NCBI RefSeq assembly: GCF_014207745.1
Contig: NZ_JACHJB010000002.1
Coordinates: 496,001-560,000 of the forward strand
Length of the DNA: 64,000 nt
DNA from: Nonomuraea muscovyensis
Lineage (GTDB): Bacteria > Actinomycetota > Actinomycetes > Streptosporangiales > Streptosporangiaceae
Reading direction: 5' to 3'
The translations under genes and the position numbers were made by a program. Positions 34,705 through 42,770 of this stretch are shown piece after piece. Under the pieces are notes generated by a model. The model saw nothing but the letters and a program-made list of their open reading frames with translations. It was not told the DNA's origin and did not search any database. The first letter of the stretch is position 1, and each line of letters starts with the position of its first letter.

Positions 34705-35067
34705 TTGAAGCACTACCTGCTCAGCATTCAGCAGCCCGACGGAGGCCCGCCCGCGCCCGAGGTCATCGAGCCGATCATGCGGGACGTCGCGGCGTTCAAC
34801 CAGGAGCTGCGGGAGGCCGGAGCGTGGGTGTTCGGCGGAGGGCTGCACCTGCCGGACACGGCCACCGTGGTGCGCTACGACCACGGCGAGCCGCTCGTCA
34901 CCGACGGCCCGTACACCGAGGGCAAGGAGCACGTCGGCGGCCTGTCGATCATCCGGGCGGCCGACCTCGACGCCGCCCTGGAGTGGGGCCGAAAGCTCGC
35001 CCGGGCGACCACGCTGCCCGTCGAGGTGCGTCCCTTCCAGGGCGACCCCGCGGACCACCTGGCCTAG
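34705..35067 (+). CDS. DGPF/YCII-domain protein (second copy)
   Basis: 120 aa, TTG start at 34705 preceded by GAGGAGG at 34689-34695. Contains VFGGGLHLPDTATVVR and the motif LVTDGPYTEGKEHVGGLSI (DGPY instead of DGPF) and ends VEVRPFQG. Normally paired with an ECF42 sigma factor; here the adjacent sigma gene at 35131 is broken, so this DGPF gene is orphaned. Confidence 0.86.
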   Translation: MKHYLLSIQQPDGGPPAPEVIEPIMRDVAAFNQELREAGAWVFGGGLHLPDTATVVRYDHGEPLVTDGPYTEGKEHVGGLSIIRAADLDAALEWGRKLARATTLPVEVRPFQGDPADHLA

Positions 35068-35130
35068 CGGGCACGTGTCCGGGGAACGGCGGCGGTTCCG
35101 GCGTCTCCGGTGACGGGAAGGGAGCGCGTC

Positions 35131-35214
35131 ATGACGGCCGGGTCCGAGAACCTGCTGCGCGGGCCGGCGCCGCAGGTCCTCGGCGCGCTCGTCCGGCGCT
35201 ACACGCATGTCGCA
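35131..35214 (+). pseudogene. ECF42 sigma factor, N-terminal stub
   Basis: ATG 35131 with AAGGGAG upstream, 63 bp after the DGPF gene. The first 26-28 residues (MTAGSENLLRGPAPQVLGALVRRYTH) match the start of the sigma2 region of ECF42 proteins, then homology stops at about 35214. The C-terminal part of an ECF42 gene reappears at 40321-40690 in the same orientation. Confidence 0.7.
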
Positions 35215-35502
35215 CCCGGGCCAAGCGGCGCATCAGGGGGAGCGGCGTGCCGTTCGGCCATCTTCTGTGCCACAGGGCTGGGCATGCTGTGCACCGCCAC
35301 GGGCCTGCCTGCTGATCGACGAGGCGCTCGACATCAAGTCAAATCACGTGCAGCGATTGCGCCGTCACGTTATGTGCTGTCAGGGCGGTGGGGCGGTCAC
35401 CAGGCTGGAGGGGGCTGGGGGCCGCGATTCGTAGGGCGGCCCTCGTCCGTGAGGCTGCAGTTTGGGCGGGGGCTGCCACGCAGACATGCCGCCGTGGGCA
35501 GA
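35215..35502. other. Unassigned stretch between the sigma stub and the winged-helix gene
   Basis: No recognisable coding sequence on either strand. Base composition is slightly less GC-rich near 35335-35380. It contains the left junction of the foreign or rearranged segment; no convincing terminal inverted repeat could be matched to the right side near 40320. Confidence 0.35.
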
Positions 35503-35841
35503 TTACCGGTGTGCATCCGCCGTAGGTGCGGTCAGTGTTTCGGGCCTGGCGTTGGGCGTGGGTGCTTCGGTGGCGTGGAAGACCGCGAGGATCTCTCCGA
35601 TCTGGTGGTCGCGTTCCAGCGGGTGGCGCAGGGGCAGGGACGGGTTGAGCTGGTAGCGGTTGCGCCGCCCCTCGCGGATGGCGGTGAGGTATCCGGCGGT
35701 GGTGAGCTCGGCCAGGATGCGTTGCGCGGCCCGTTCGGTGATGCCGACCCGGGTGGCCACGTCGCGGATGCGCGTACCGGGGTCGCGGGCGATGCACAGC
35801 AGCACGTGGGCGTGGTTGGTCAGGAAGGTCCAGTCCGGCAT
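35503..35841 (-). CDS. MarR/ArsR-like winged-helix regulator
   Basis: 112 aa from ATG 35841 (GGAGG close upstream); ATG 35850 or further upstream possible. The sequence MPDWTFLTNHAHVLLCIARDPGTRIRDVATRVGITERAAQRILAELTTAGYLTAIREGRRNRYQLNP is a compact winged-helix with a beta-hairpin wing; few other residues. No metal or redox cysteine pair (single Cys in LLCIARD). Lies 68 bp downstream of the baeRF gene and could be its operon's last gene or independently transcribed. Confidence 0.75.
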   Translation of the reverse strand: MPDWTFLTNHAHVLLCIARDPGTRIRDVATRVGITERAAQRILAELTTAGYLTAIREGRRNRYQLNPSLPLRHPLERDHQIGEILAVFHATEAPTPNARPETLTAPTADAHR

Positions 35842-35909
35842 GTCCTCCATGGTAGAAGCACGACTGTCGTAACGCGAACCAGAAGACATGACATGCATGA
35901 CGGTGGTGA

Positions 35910-36995
35910 TCAGCGGCGGGTGACGAGGGCGACGCCCTGGTGGCCGGCCAGGGCTCCCGGGGTGGTGAAAGCGATCCGGCCGCCCCGGGCGAGCACGAGC
36001 TCGATGAGCTCGTCGATGACGTCGGGATGTGCGATGTCGGCGGCGGGGGTGAGGATGTCGCCGTCGTCGGACAACCGGGCGGGGTAGTAGAACGAGTCGT
36101 CGACGGCGAGCATCTCGGGCCGCCGGGTGCGGGCGGCTCGCCAGGCGGCGGGCATGCCGGAGGCGACGCGGCCGGCCGTGGTGCGCTGCTGAAGCAGGGC
36201 GAGAGCGTCGTCTTGGCGGCGATGCAGGTAGGCATCGAGCACCGCGCGGATGCGGGCGGTCAGCTCGGCCGGCAGGGTGGTGGCCAGGTTGCCGGTGACG
36301 GTGCCGGCCAGCCGCTGGCAGTTGGCCGATAGACGGCGGAAGGCGGCGGTGGCGCGCTCGTCGCCGAGAAGCACCAGCGAGGCGGGGTGCAGGCGCAGGT
36401 AGGCGCCGAGGGCGGCGTCGACCTGGCGGTAGAAATCCACGGCGGGGGCCTCGCGGGTTGGCCGGTCGGCGCGGCCGGTGGCGGTGCGGCGGCCCGCTGA
36501 CATCGGGAAGGCCGAGGTGGCGGCGGGCAGCAAGGTGTCGGCGGCGGCCTCCAGCAGCCGGGCGTGCCCGGCGTTGAGGGTCAGCACCAGGTGGCGCGGG
36601 GTGCGGTGCAACGCGCGGATCAGGTCGCGGGTGGCGAAGGTGGGGCCGACGACGGCGCGGTCGCGGACGCCCATCGGCAGCCGGATCAGCGCCTGGCTGC
36701 CGGCGCTGGCATACACGGCCAGCCCATGGCCTGCGGGGCCGCGGTGGGCTTGGTCGATCAGCGTCTGCAGGCGGCCGATCGCCGGTGCGGCCGCGGCGGG
36801 CTGCAGCTCGCTGCGCAGCCGCTGCACCGCCTCGGCGGCCAGCGCGTCCAGCCAGAGCGCGTCGGCGCCGGTGAGCGCGGCGGCCGGGGTGGTGCTCAGC
36901 AGCAGGGAGATCGCGGGGTACTCGCGGACCTGTTGCAGGGCGGTGATCTGGGCGGACGCGGGGATCGTGCCGATGCCGGTGGTGGTCATGGTCAT
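35910..36995 (-). CDS. baeRF-family (bacterial release-factor-1-like) protein
   Basis: 361 aa from ATG 36995, overlapping the upstream stop by 4 bp; ATG 36989 is also possible. The N-terminal domain (YPAISLLLSTTP), the central RHLVLTLNAGHARLLEA strand and the C-terminal VIDELIELVLARGGRIAFTTPGALAGHQGVALVTRR fit the bacterial archaeo-eukaryotic release factor families (baeRF3/5/7). These are thought to act in ribosome rescue or stress and often neighbour universal stress proteins, as here. Confidence 0.7.
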   Translation of the reverse strand: MTMTTTGIGTIPASAQITALQQVREYPAISLLLSTTPAAALTGADALWLDALAAEAVQRLRSELQPAAAAPAIGRLQTLIDQAHRGPAGHGLAVYASAGSQALIRLPMGVRDRAVVGPTFATRDLIRALHRTPRHLVLTLNAGHARLLEAAADTLLPAATSAFPMSAGRRTATGRADRPTREAPAVDFYRQVDAALGAYLRLHPASLVLLGDERATAAFRRLSANCQRLAGTVTGNLATTLPAELTARIRAVLDAYLHRRQDDALALLQQRTTAGRVASGMPAAWRAARTRRPEMLAVDDSFYYPARLSDDGDILTPAADIAHPDVIDELIELVLARGGRIAFTTPGALAGHQGVALVTRR

Positions 36996-37585
36996 GCCTC
37001 TTCCTCGGTGCCTGGACAGTCGGTGGTGGCTGAGGGCCGCGGCCGGTGTGTGCCGAGCGCCGCTGTGCTGGCCGCGGTGATTGCCATGGCGGCCGCCTGC
37101 GGGGGGAGCGGTGCCAGGCGGCCGGCCGGGTCGTGCAGCGGCGCGGCGGTGACGACGGCGACTGCGGCGAAGCGGTCGACCAGGCGCCGGATCGTGACCA
37201 GCGACGGGGTCGGGGCCGGGCCGGCGCGGGTGGGCACGGCCACGATGGTGCGCAGCCACGCCACCCCGGCCGCGGTCAGGATCGGGGTGAGGCGGTCGAT
37301 CACGGCCAGGCTGTCGGCGTCCTGGCGGCGGGCCCGGACCTGGTGCAGCAGCGGGTTGAGGCTGAAGCCGGTGCCGGTGACCACGGTGGCCGCGATGACC
37401 GGGCTGCCCGTGCCGGCCGCCCAGGCGGCAGCGGCCTGGGCCACGGCCAGGTCGGCGGGGCCGCCCGTGAGAACGGCCAGGACCGGCCCGGCGCCCGGGA
37501 GGCGGCCGGTGACCTGATGGCAGTACACGCTGACAGGGGCACCGAGGCCGGCGGTGGGCTGGGCGGTGGCGGGTGGGTTGCGCAT
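36992..37585 (-). CDS. Universal-stress-protein-like alpha/beta protein
   Basis: 197 aa, ATG 37585 with AGGAG upstream. The sequence VLAVLTGGPADLAVAQAAAAWAAGTGSPVIAATVV suggests the first strand-helix unit of a USP/Rossmann-like fold, but the G-2x-G-9x-G ATP motif is not clear. It lies between terC (59 bp gap) and baeRF (4-bp overlap) in one operon. Function inferred only from fold and neighbours. Confidence 0.5.
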   Translation of the reverse strand: MRNPPATAQPTAGLGAPVSVYCHQVTGRLPGAGPVLAVLTGGPADLAVAQAAAAWAAGTGSPVIAATVVTGTGFSLNPLLHQVRARRQDADSLAVIDRLTPILTAAGVAWLRTIVAVPTRAGPAPTPSLVTIRRLVDRFAAVAVVTAAPLHDPAGRLAPLPPQAAAMAITAASTAALGTHRPRPSATTDCPGTEEEA

Positions 37586-37644
37586 CGTGGTGCGCTCCTT
37601 CCGGCCCCTGGGCGCTCGGCCCGGGGCGTTTCGTGGGCGGATGT

Positions 37645-38706
37645 TCAGGACGGGTCGTTGACGACGGTGGCGCGGTCGGCGGCCGCTGCGTTGTCCGCAC
37701 CGGCTTGCGGCCCGTCCGTGCCGGAGGCTGCAGGCGGGTGTGTGGCGGCAGTGCCACCGCCGCTACCGTTTCCGCCGCTGCCGTTTCCAGCGGTGGCGCG
37801 GGTGGCCAGCAGGCTCCAGCCGATGGAGACGCCGATGGTGACGACGATGACCCCGAGGGTGACCGGGATGGGCAGCTTGCCGACCGGGGTCTCGGACAGG
37901 ATCAGCTTGAGGCCGGCGAAGGCCAGCAGCAGCGCCAGGCCGTAGTGCAGGTGCACGAACCGGCGCAGCAGGCCGGCCAGGCAGAAGTACAGACTGCGCA
38001 GCCCGAGGATCGCGAATGCGTTGGCGGTCCAGACGATGAAGGTGCTGGTGGTGATCGCGAGGATCGCGGCGACCGAGTCGATGGCGAAGATCAGGTCGGT
38101 GGCCTCCACCGCGATCAGCACCACGAACAGCAGCGTGGCCACCCGCTTGCCGTCGATGCGGGTGAAGAACCGGGCGCCGTGGTAGCGGGGGTCGGTCGGT
38201 ACGACGCGGCGGACCAGCCGTACCACCGGGTTGCGGTCCAGCGGGGGTTGCTGGTCGTGCCGGAAGGCCATCTTGTAGCCGGTGTAGATGAGGAACGCGC
38301 CGAACAGGTAGGCGGTCCAGAAGAACGTCTCGAGCAGCTCGGCGCCGACGAAGATGAACACCAGCCGGAAGGCCAGCGCGCCGATGACCCCCCAGAACAG
38401 CACCTTGTGCTGGAGTGCGGCGGGGACAGCGAAGGCGGTGAAGATCAACGCGAAGACGAACACGTTGTCGACCGACAACGCCTTTTCGATGAGGTAGCCG
38501 GCGAAGTAGGTGCCGGCTACCTGCCCGCCCTGCCACGCCCACAAGATCGCGCCGAAGGCCAGGCCGGCGGCGATCCACACGCCCGACCAGATGACCGCCT
38601 CACGGAAGCCGATGACGTGGTTGTCGCGGTGCAGCAGCAGGTCGATGGCCAGCATGACGGCCACCGCCAGCAGCACCGCGGCCCAGGCCCACCAGGTGAC
38701 AGACAA
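37645..38706 (-). CDS. TerC-family integral membrane protein (metal exporter type)
   Basis: 353 aa from a TTG at 38706 with GAGGAGG about ten bases upstream. About nine TM helices; hallmark segments LSVDNVFVFALIFTAFAVPAALQHKVLFWGVIGALAFRLVFI and VVLIAVEATDLIFAIDSVAAILAITTSTFIVWTANAFAILGLRSLYF contain the paired acidic DN.F and E..D..FA.DS sites of TerC/Alx. TerC-family proteins are implicated in Mn(II) efflux. The leader carries a yybP-ykoY-like element. The C-terminal tail of about 40 residues is low-complexity Gly/Ser/Asn/Ala. Confidence 0.9.
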   Translation of the reverse strand: MSVTWWAWAAVLLAVAVMLAIDLLLHRDNHVIGFREAVIWSGVWIAAGLAFGAILWAWQGGQVAGTYFAGYLIEKALSVDNVFVFALIFTAFAVPAALQHKVLFWGVIGALAFRLVFIFVGAELLETFFWTAYLFGAFLIYTGYKMAFRHDQQPPLDRNPVVRLVRRVVPTDPRYHGARFFTRIDGKRVATLLFVVLIAVEATDLIFAIDSVAAILAITTSTFIVWTANAFAILGLRSLYFCLAGLLRRFVHLHYGLALLLAFAGLKLILSETPVGKLPIPVTLGVIVVTIGVSIGWSLLATRATAGNGSGGNGSGGGTAATHPPAASGTDGPQAGADNAAAADRATVVNDPS

Positions 38707-38728
38707 CGGAGAAGACCTCCTCGACCCG

Positions 38729-38751
38729 GCCGCCGCGCGCTGCGCGGCGGC
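38729..38751 (-). promoter_or_regulatory. Strong hairpin between the riboswitch candidate and the terC ribosome site
   Basis: GCCGCCGCGC (38729-38738), loop GCT, GCGCGGCGGC (38742-38751): a perfect 10-bp stem ending about 10 nt before the GAGGAGG ribosome site. It is well placed to serve as the expression platform of the upstream element. Confidence 0.45.
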
Positions 38752-38764
38752 GCCCTGTGCGGTC

Positions 38765-38876
38765 GACGGTCTCCCCGGGCCACCGGCGAAGGCGGTGACT
38801 GCACCGCCGGGGCCCGGATGGGCTGGGCCCGTACTGACGGCGGTGCGATGACGAGTCGGGTACTCCCCCTCAACTA
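38765..38876 (-). ncRNA. Candidate yybP-ykoY manganese riboswitch upstream of terC
   Basis: Read on the minus strand the leader begins GAGGGGGAGTACCCGACTCG (GGGGAGTA at 38868-38861). It continues through CGCCGTCAGTACGGGCCCA, a CGGCGGTG...CACCGCC stem and a final CCCGGGGAGACC. GGGGAGUA is the conserved opening of this class in actinobacteria, the element starts about ten bases after the predicted -10 box, and TerC exporters are among its best-known targets. I cannot run a covariance model, so this rests on motif and context. Confidence 0.6.
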
Positions 38877-38882
38877 CGATCC

Positions 38883-38912
38883 AGTATTCACGATATACAT
38901 TTCGTGTGTCAA
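38883..38912 (-). promoter_or_regulatory. Promoter of the terC operon with an overlapping dyad
   Basis: On the minus strand TTGACA (38912-38907) and AATACT (38888-38883) are 18 bp apart, in an AT-rich island unlike the flanks. The spacer holds CACGA-N8-TCGTG (38889-38906), a possible operator for a metal- or stress-responsive regulator. Transcription should start near 38876. Confidence 0.6.
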
Positions 38913-39062
38913 GTGTCGGGTATGCCGGGATCGAGAGGGCTCACCCTGGCAGTGACACCCGCCTGCGACCGTACGCTCTGGGCGGGCAGGTGGAGAGCGA
39001 CGGGCGAGTGCCGTCACGGCACAGGCGACCAGGCGACGGCCGCCAGCCAACGGCACTCGCGA

Positions 39063-40140
39063 TCACGCGGCCAGATCGACGTCGGTGAAGTCGACCTCTT
39101 TCAGGAGGGGGTCGAATGGATCTGGCTGACGGCGTAGATCATCGGTGGCGTAGGCGCCGAAGCGGCTGATGTGGGCGCGCAGGTAGGGGGCGATCTGGCC
39201 GAGCTGGTCGGTGGTGATCCGCCAGCCTTCGGCGACGAGCTGCCGCACGATGTCGGAGATGTTCAGGGCGTTGTGGAAGATGACCAGGTTGGCCAGCAGG
39301 GTGTTGAACTTGATCAGTTTCTCCTGCTCTTCGGGGTCGTTGTCGGCCAGCACGCCGCCGAAGCCGAGCCACTTGGAGAACCCGTTGTAGGACTCGACCT
39401 TGTTGGTCGCCGCAGTGACCCGCGCACGGAGCGCCGGGTCGACCAGATACCGCAGCAGGGCGACGGTACGTACGCTGCGGCCGACCTCCCGGAAGGCTTT
39501 GTAGACGCGGTTCTTGCGGGAGTTGGACCGCAGCCGCCGCATCAGCGAGGCCGAGGACAGGCGGCCAGGTCGAACCCGAACAGCGTCGCCAGGGCGAAGA
39601 CCGGGAAGTTCTGGCCCTGGGTGTCGGCGTGCACGGCGGAGGGCTGGATGTCGGAGGCATTCGCAGGTATCGGAGATGTAGTGGTAGGCGATCCCGCCGA
39701 ATCCTCCGTACCGGATGCTGGTCTCGGCCAGGAGATTATCGATGTGGGTGTCCACCGCGCTGCCATCCCCCAGGCCTTGACCATCCAGCTCAGCGAAGGC
39801 GTTGACCACGTCCGCGATCGCGGCGTTCAGCTTCTTCAGGCTGATGTGCCGGTTGCGCACCATGGACAGCTCCCGGGCGGTGACGCCGGCGATGTGCTTG
39901 GCCATCGCTGGAGGTGGGCCTTCAGCCGCAGCCTGGCCGCCAGCTCGAACAGCGCCGGTCGGTCCTTCTTGAAGAACCGGTACACCAGCAGTTCGTGCGC
40001 ATCCCCGTGGAAGGCGGCCACCTCCTCGATGTCGGCCGGCTGGGCGGCGAACCCGCCCCGCCTGCTCCACCGCCGCCCGCACCGCCTGCACGCTGTGGGT
40101 CTGCACCACGAGCGCCGACGGCAGTGCGCTCGATCCACGT
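39063..40140 (-). pseudogene. Tn3-family transposase (TnpA) remnant
   Basis: The C-terminal part is clear: ATNKVESYNGFSKWLGFGGVLADNDPEEQEKLIKFNTLLANLVIFHNALNISDIVRQL through to EVDFTDVDLAA. Upstream pieces (AKHIAGVTARELSMVRNRHISLKKLNAAIADVVNAF; THIDNLLAETSIRYGGFGGIAYHYISDT; ASDIQPSAVHADTQGQNFPVFALATLFGFDL; QPADIEEVAAFHGDAHELLVYRFFKKDR) lie in different frames. Frameshifts and internal deletions have killed the gene. It reads toward the terC promoter; 40141-40320 holds nothing recognisable. Confidence 0.88.
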
Positions 40141-40320
40141 CATCCCAGGCGTCCCTCGCCTCGCTCCCGGCCTCCAGACGCCGAAACCGTAGCGGCGATC
40201 AACCACCCAGAACGCCCTTGTTCACCAAACCGCAACCAAGCTCAAGCGTCCGGACACATCATCCGACAAATACGGCCTCTGACCAGTACCTCAGCACCCA
40301 CTGCCCCTTTCCCCCGTGCT

Positions 40321-40690
40321 TGGTTGCCCCCTATCTGATCTTCAACGAAGAGTACGCGAGCACCTCGGGGCCGCGCCTGCACCGGGCCGCACCGGACCGC
40401 GGCCTGTGGGACGCCGCGCCATCGCCGAGGGGTGGCGCTGGTCGCGGAGACGCTGCCCCGGGGGATGCCGGGGCCGTACCAGCTCCAGGCGGCGATCCCC
40501 GCCCTCCACGACGAGGCGCCGAGCGCGGGGGAGACCGACTGGCCGCAGATCACCGCCCTGTACGAGGTGCTGATGGGCATCACCGACAACCCGGGTGGTC
40601 GCGATGCGGGGCCCGCGACGCCGTCCTCGACGCCGCCCGGCGCACGACCTCGCTGACGGGGCTGTACGGTCGCGCTGCCCGCCTACGCTA
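40321..40690 (+). pseudogene. ECF42 sigma factor, C-terminal remnant
   Basis: Pieces in three frames: APYLIFNEEYASTSGPRLHR, then RGLWDAA, then VALVAETLPRGMPGPYQLQAAIPALHDEAPSAGETDWPQITALYEVLMGITDNP, and finally ARRTTSLTGLYGRAARL. In ECF42 proteins these follow in this order (VLFLVFNEGY..., TDWSQVLALYDQL), as the intact homologue at 19530 shows. Frameshifts and deletions are present. With the stub at 35131-35214 this accounts for the two ends of one gene. Confidence 0.75.
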
Positions 40691-40725
40691 ACCTAGGAGT
40701 ATTAGGACTCTACCTAGGAGCATTA
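40691..40725 (+). promoter_or_regulatory. Pair of 14-bp direct repeats directly before a start codon
   Basis: ACCTAGGAGTATTA (40691-40704) and ACCTAGGAGCATTA (40712-40725) differ at one base and are 21 bp apart, two helical turns. The second includes the AGGAG ribosome site and touches the ATG at 40726. A regulator bound here would block both transcription and initiation. Confidence 0.6.
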
Positions 40726-41820
40726 ATGACAGCGAACACGTTGCAGGAGCGCGTGCAGCGGGCCGTCGACGAGTTGGTCGCCTCCGGCCGCGAGCTGGGC
40801 GTGCAGGTGGCCGCCTACCTGCACGGCGAGCTCGTCGTCGACGCCTGCGCCGGCGTCGCCGACCCCGGCACCGGCCGGCCGGTCACGCCCGACACGCCGT
40901 TCTTCAGCTTCTCCTCCGGCAAGGGCATGACGGCCACCGCCGTCCACGTCCTGGCCGAGCGGGGGGAGCTCGACTACGACCTGCGCATCGCCGACGTGTG
41001 GCCGGAGTACGCCCGGCACGGCAAGGGCGGCACCACGCTGCGGCACGCGCTGACCCACTCCGCCGGCGTGCCCGTGCTGCCCGCCGGCATCACCGCCGAG
41101 GACTTCACCGACTGGCAGCGCATGTGCGCCGTCGTGGCCGGCAGCGAACCGCTGTGGGAGCCGGGCACGGCCCACGGCTACCACGCGTGGACGTACGGGT
41201 GGCTGGTCGGCGAGACCGTGCGCCGCGCCACCGGGCGCACCCTCGCGCAGGTCCTCGCCGAGGACGTCGCCGAGCCGCTGAAGGTGCCCGGGGAGCTGTT
41301 CTTCGGCGTGCCCGACGACCAGCAGCCCCGGCTCGCGGTCCTGCGCGACGGCAACTGGTCGGCGGTGCTGGAGCACATCAGCTCCGCAGTTCCCCGCCTC
41401 GACCTCGTCGCGCCGCCCGGCGTGCGACCGGACGCCGTGCTGGGCTCCCGGCCCGACGTCCTGCGCGCCGACGTGCCCGCGGTCGGCACGATGACCGCCC
41501 GCGCGGCGGCGAGGATGTACGCCGCGCTCATCGGCGAGGTCGACGGCGTCCGCCTCGTCTCTCCCGAACGCCTGGCGGAGATGACGGCGGTGGCGGTCCA
41601 AGGGCCGGACTGGGTGTTCGGCGCCGACGCCCCGCGCACCCTCGGCTACGCGCTCGAGGCGGGTGGCGCCATGTTCGGCGCGAGCGGCAGCGGGGGCAGC
41701 CTGGCCGGAGCCGCCCCCGCCCTGGGCCTGTCGGTCGCCGCCACCAAGAACCTCCTCACCGCCGGCGACGACGACCCGATGGAGGACCTGCGCGCGCTCA
41801 TCCTGGAGGCGGTGTCGTAG
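40726..41820 (+). CDS. Serine hydrolase, beta-lactamase/EstB family
   Basis: 364 aa. Catalytic SxxK is S63-S-G-K66 in FFSFSSGKGMTATAVHVLAERG; the second-motif tyrosine is probably in HGYHAWTYGWLVGETVRRATGRTL. No signal peptide is present, so it is cytoplasmic, which favours esterase or peptidase activity over drug-resistance beta-lactamase. The length fits class C/EstB-like esterases. Start fixed by AGGAG at 40716-40720. Single gene with a distinctive direct-repeat operator. Confidence 0.87.
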   Translation: MTANTLQERVQRAVDELVASGRELGVQVAAYLHGELVVDACAGVADPGTGRPVTPDTPFFSFSSGKGMTATAVHVLAERGELDYDLRIADVWPEYARHGKGGTTLRHALTHSAGVPVLPAGITAEDFTDWQRMCAVVAGSEPLWEPGTAHGYHAWTYGWLVGETVRRATGRTLAQVLAEDVAEPLKVPGELFFGVPDDQQPRLAVLRDGNWSAVLEHISSAVPRLDLVAPPGVRPDAVLGSRPDVLRADVPAVGTMTARAAARMYAALIGEVDGVRLVSPERLAEMTAVAVQGPDWVFGADAPRTLGYALEAGGAMFGASGSGGSLAGAAPALGLSVAATKNLLTAGDDDPMEDLRALILEAVS

Positions 41821-41845
41821 GGGTGCGGCCACGGCGAGCCCGAGG

Positions 41846-42727
41846 TCACGGCTTCGACCATGACGACCGGTCCTCGTGCAGCGGGTGTTTCCCGGCGATC
41901 GACCGGCGTCGCCACAGCACGAGAGCGACGGCGGCCGCCAGCGCCGCCCCGGCGACGGTCCAGGCGCTGTGCAGCAGCGCGGGCGGTGCCTGCTGGACGA
42001 GGACGAAGGCGCCCATGGCCAGGACGAACCAGCCGAACGCCTTGCGCAGCCGATCGGCGTTGATCCGCCCGGCGAAGCCGCCGCCGATGAGCCCGCCGAC
42101 GACGGCGGCCGCCGTCACGGGGAGCGCGAGCGACCAGTCGATCGTGACGCTGTGCAGGTATCCGGCCAGGCCGGCCAGGGACTTCATGGCGATGACGACC
42201 AGAGAGGTCCCCACCGCGACACCCATGGGCAGGCCGCCGAGCAGAACCAGCGCGGGCACCACCAGGAAGCCGCCGCCCGCGCCGACGAGCCCGGTCACCA
42301 GGCCGACGACGACGCCTTCGGCGATCACGTGCAGGACGGGCAGGTCGCGATGGGCGGGCCTGGCGCGCGGAGTGGTGCGGTCGCGGATCATGGCGACCGC
42401 GGTGGCGAGCATCATGCCCGCGAAGGCCGCCATGAGCAGCGCCTCGGGCAGGTACGGGCCGATCAGCCCGCCCCCGTAGGCGCCCGCCATGCCGGCCGCG
42501 CCGAAGATCAGTCCGGTTCGCCAGCGGATGCGTCCGGCCCTGGCGTGGCCGACGGCGCTGACCGCGCTGGTGACGGCCACGACGAACAGCGACATGGCGA
42601 TGGCCGCCTTGGTCGGCACGCCGGCGAGGTAGACCAGCACCGGCACGGTAAGGATGGACCCTCCGCCGCCGAACAGGCCGAGCGTCATGCCGACCACGAC
42701 GGCGGCGGCGAGGGTCAAAGCGATCAT
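41846..42727 (-). CDS. TauE/SafE-family sulfite/anion exporter
   Basis: 293 aa from ATG 42727. Two homologous halves, each with a glycine-rich signature: VVVGMTLGLFGGGGSILTVPVLVYLAGV and VVVGLVTGLVGAGGGFLVVPALVLLGGLPMGVAVGTSL; about eight TM helices. Members export sulfite or related sulfur anions. Last gene of the persulfide operon but with its own CsoR/CstR-type box at 42730-42745, so it has a separate promoter under the same control. It would remove sulfite made by the MBL-rhodanese enzyme. Confidence 0.88.
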   Translation of the reverse strand: MIALTLAAAVVVGMTLGLFGGGGSILTVPVLVYLAGVPTKAAIAMSLFVVAVTSAVSAVGHARAGRIRWRTGLIFGAAGMAGAYGGGLIGPYLPEALLMAAFAGMMLATAVAMIRDRTTPRARPAHRDLPVLHVIAEGVVVGLVTGLVGAGGGFLVVPALVLLGGLPMGVAVGTSLVVIAMKSLAGLAGYLHSVTIDWSLALPVTAAAVVGGLIGGGFAGRINADRLRKAFGWFVLAMGAFVLVQQAPPALLHSAWTVAGAALAAAVALVLWRRRSIAGKHPLHEDRSSWSKP

Positions 42728-42729
42728 CG

Positions 42730-42745
42730 ATACTCCCGGGGGTAT
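42730..42745 (-). promoter_or_regulatory. CstR/CsoR-type operator before the TauE exporter
   Basis: ATACTCCCGGGGGTAT, one mismatch from a palindrome, ends 3 bp from the ATG. Same shape as the boxes at 44746 and 45087. Confidence 0.7.
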
Positions 42746-42770
42746 GTAGCAGTCATACGACAGCCGCGGT

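Noticed and set aside
35215..40320. Whole 5.1-kb block as a single Tn3 transposon inserted in the sigma gene
   Set aside because: No matching terminal inverted repeats or target duplication were found at the junctions, and the sigma gene's middle is missing, so simple insertion does not fit.
40726..41820. Antibiotic-resistance class C beta-lactamase
   Set aside because: SxxK is present but there is no signal peptide or clear KTG triad motif; esterase-type is more likely.
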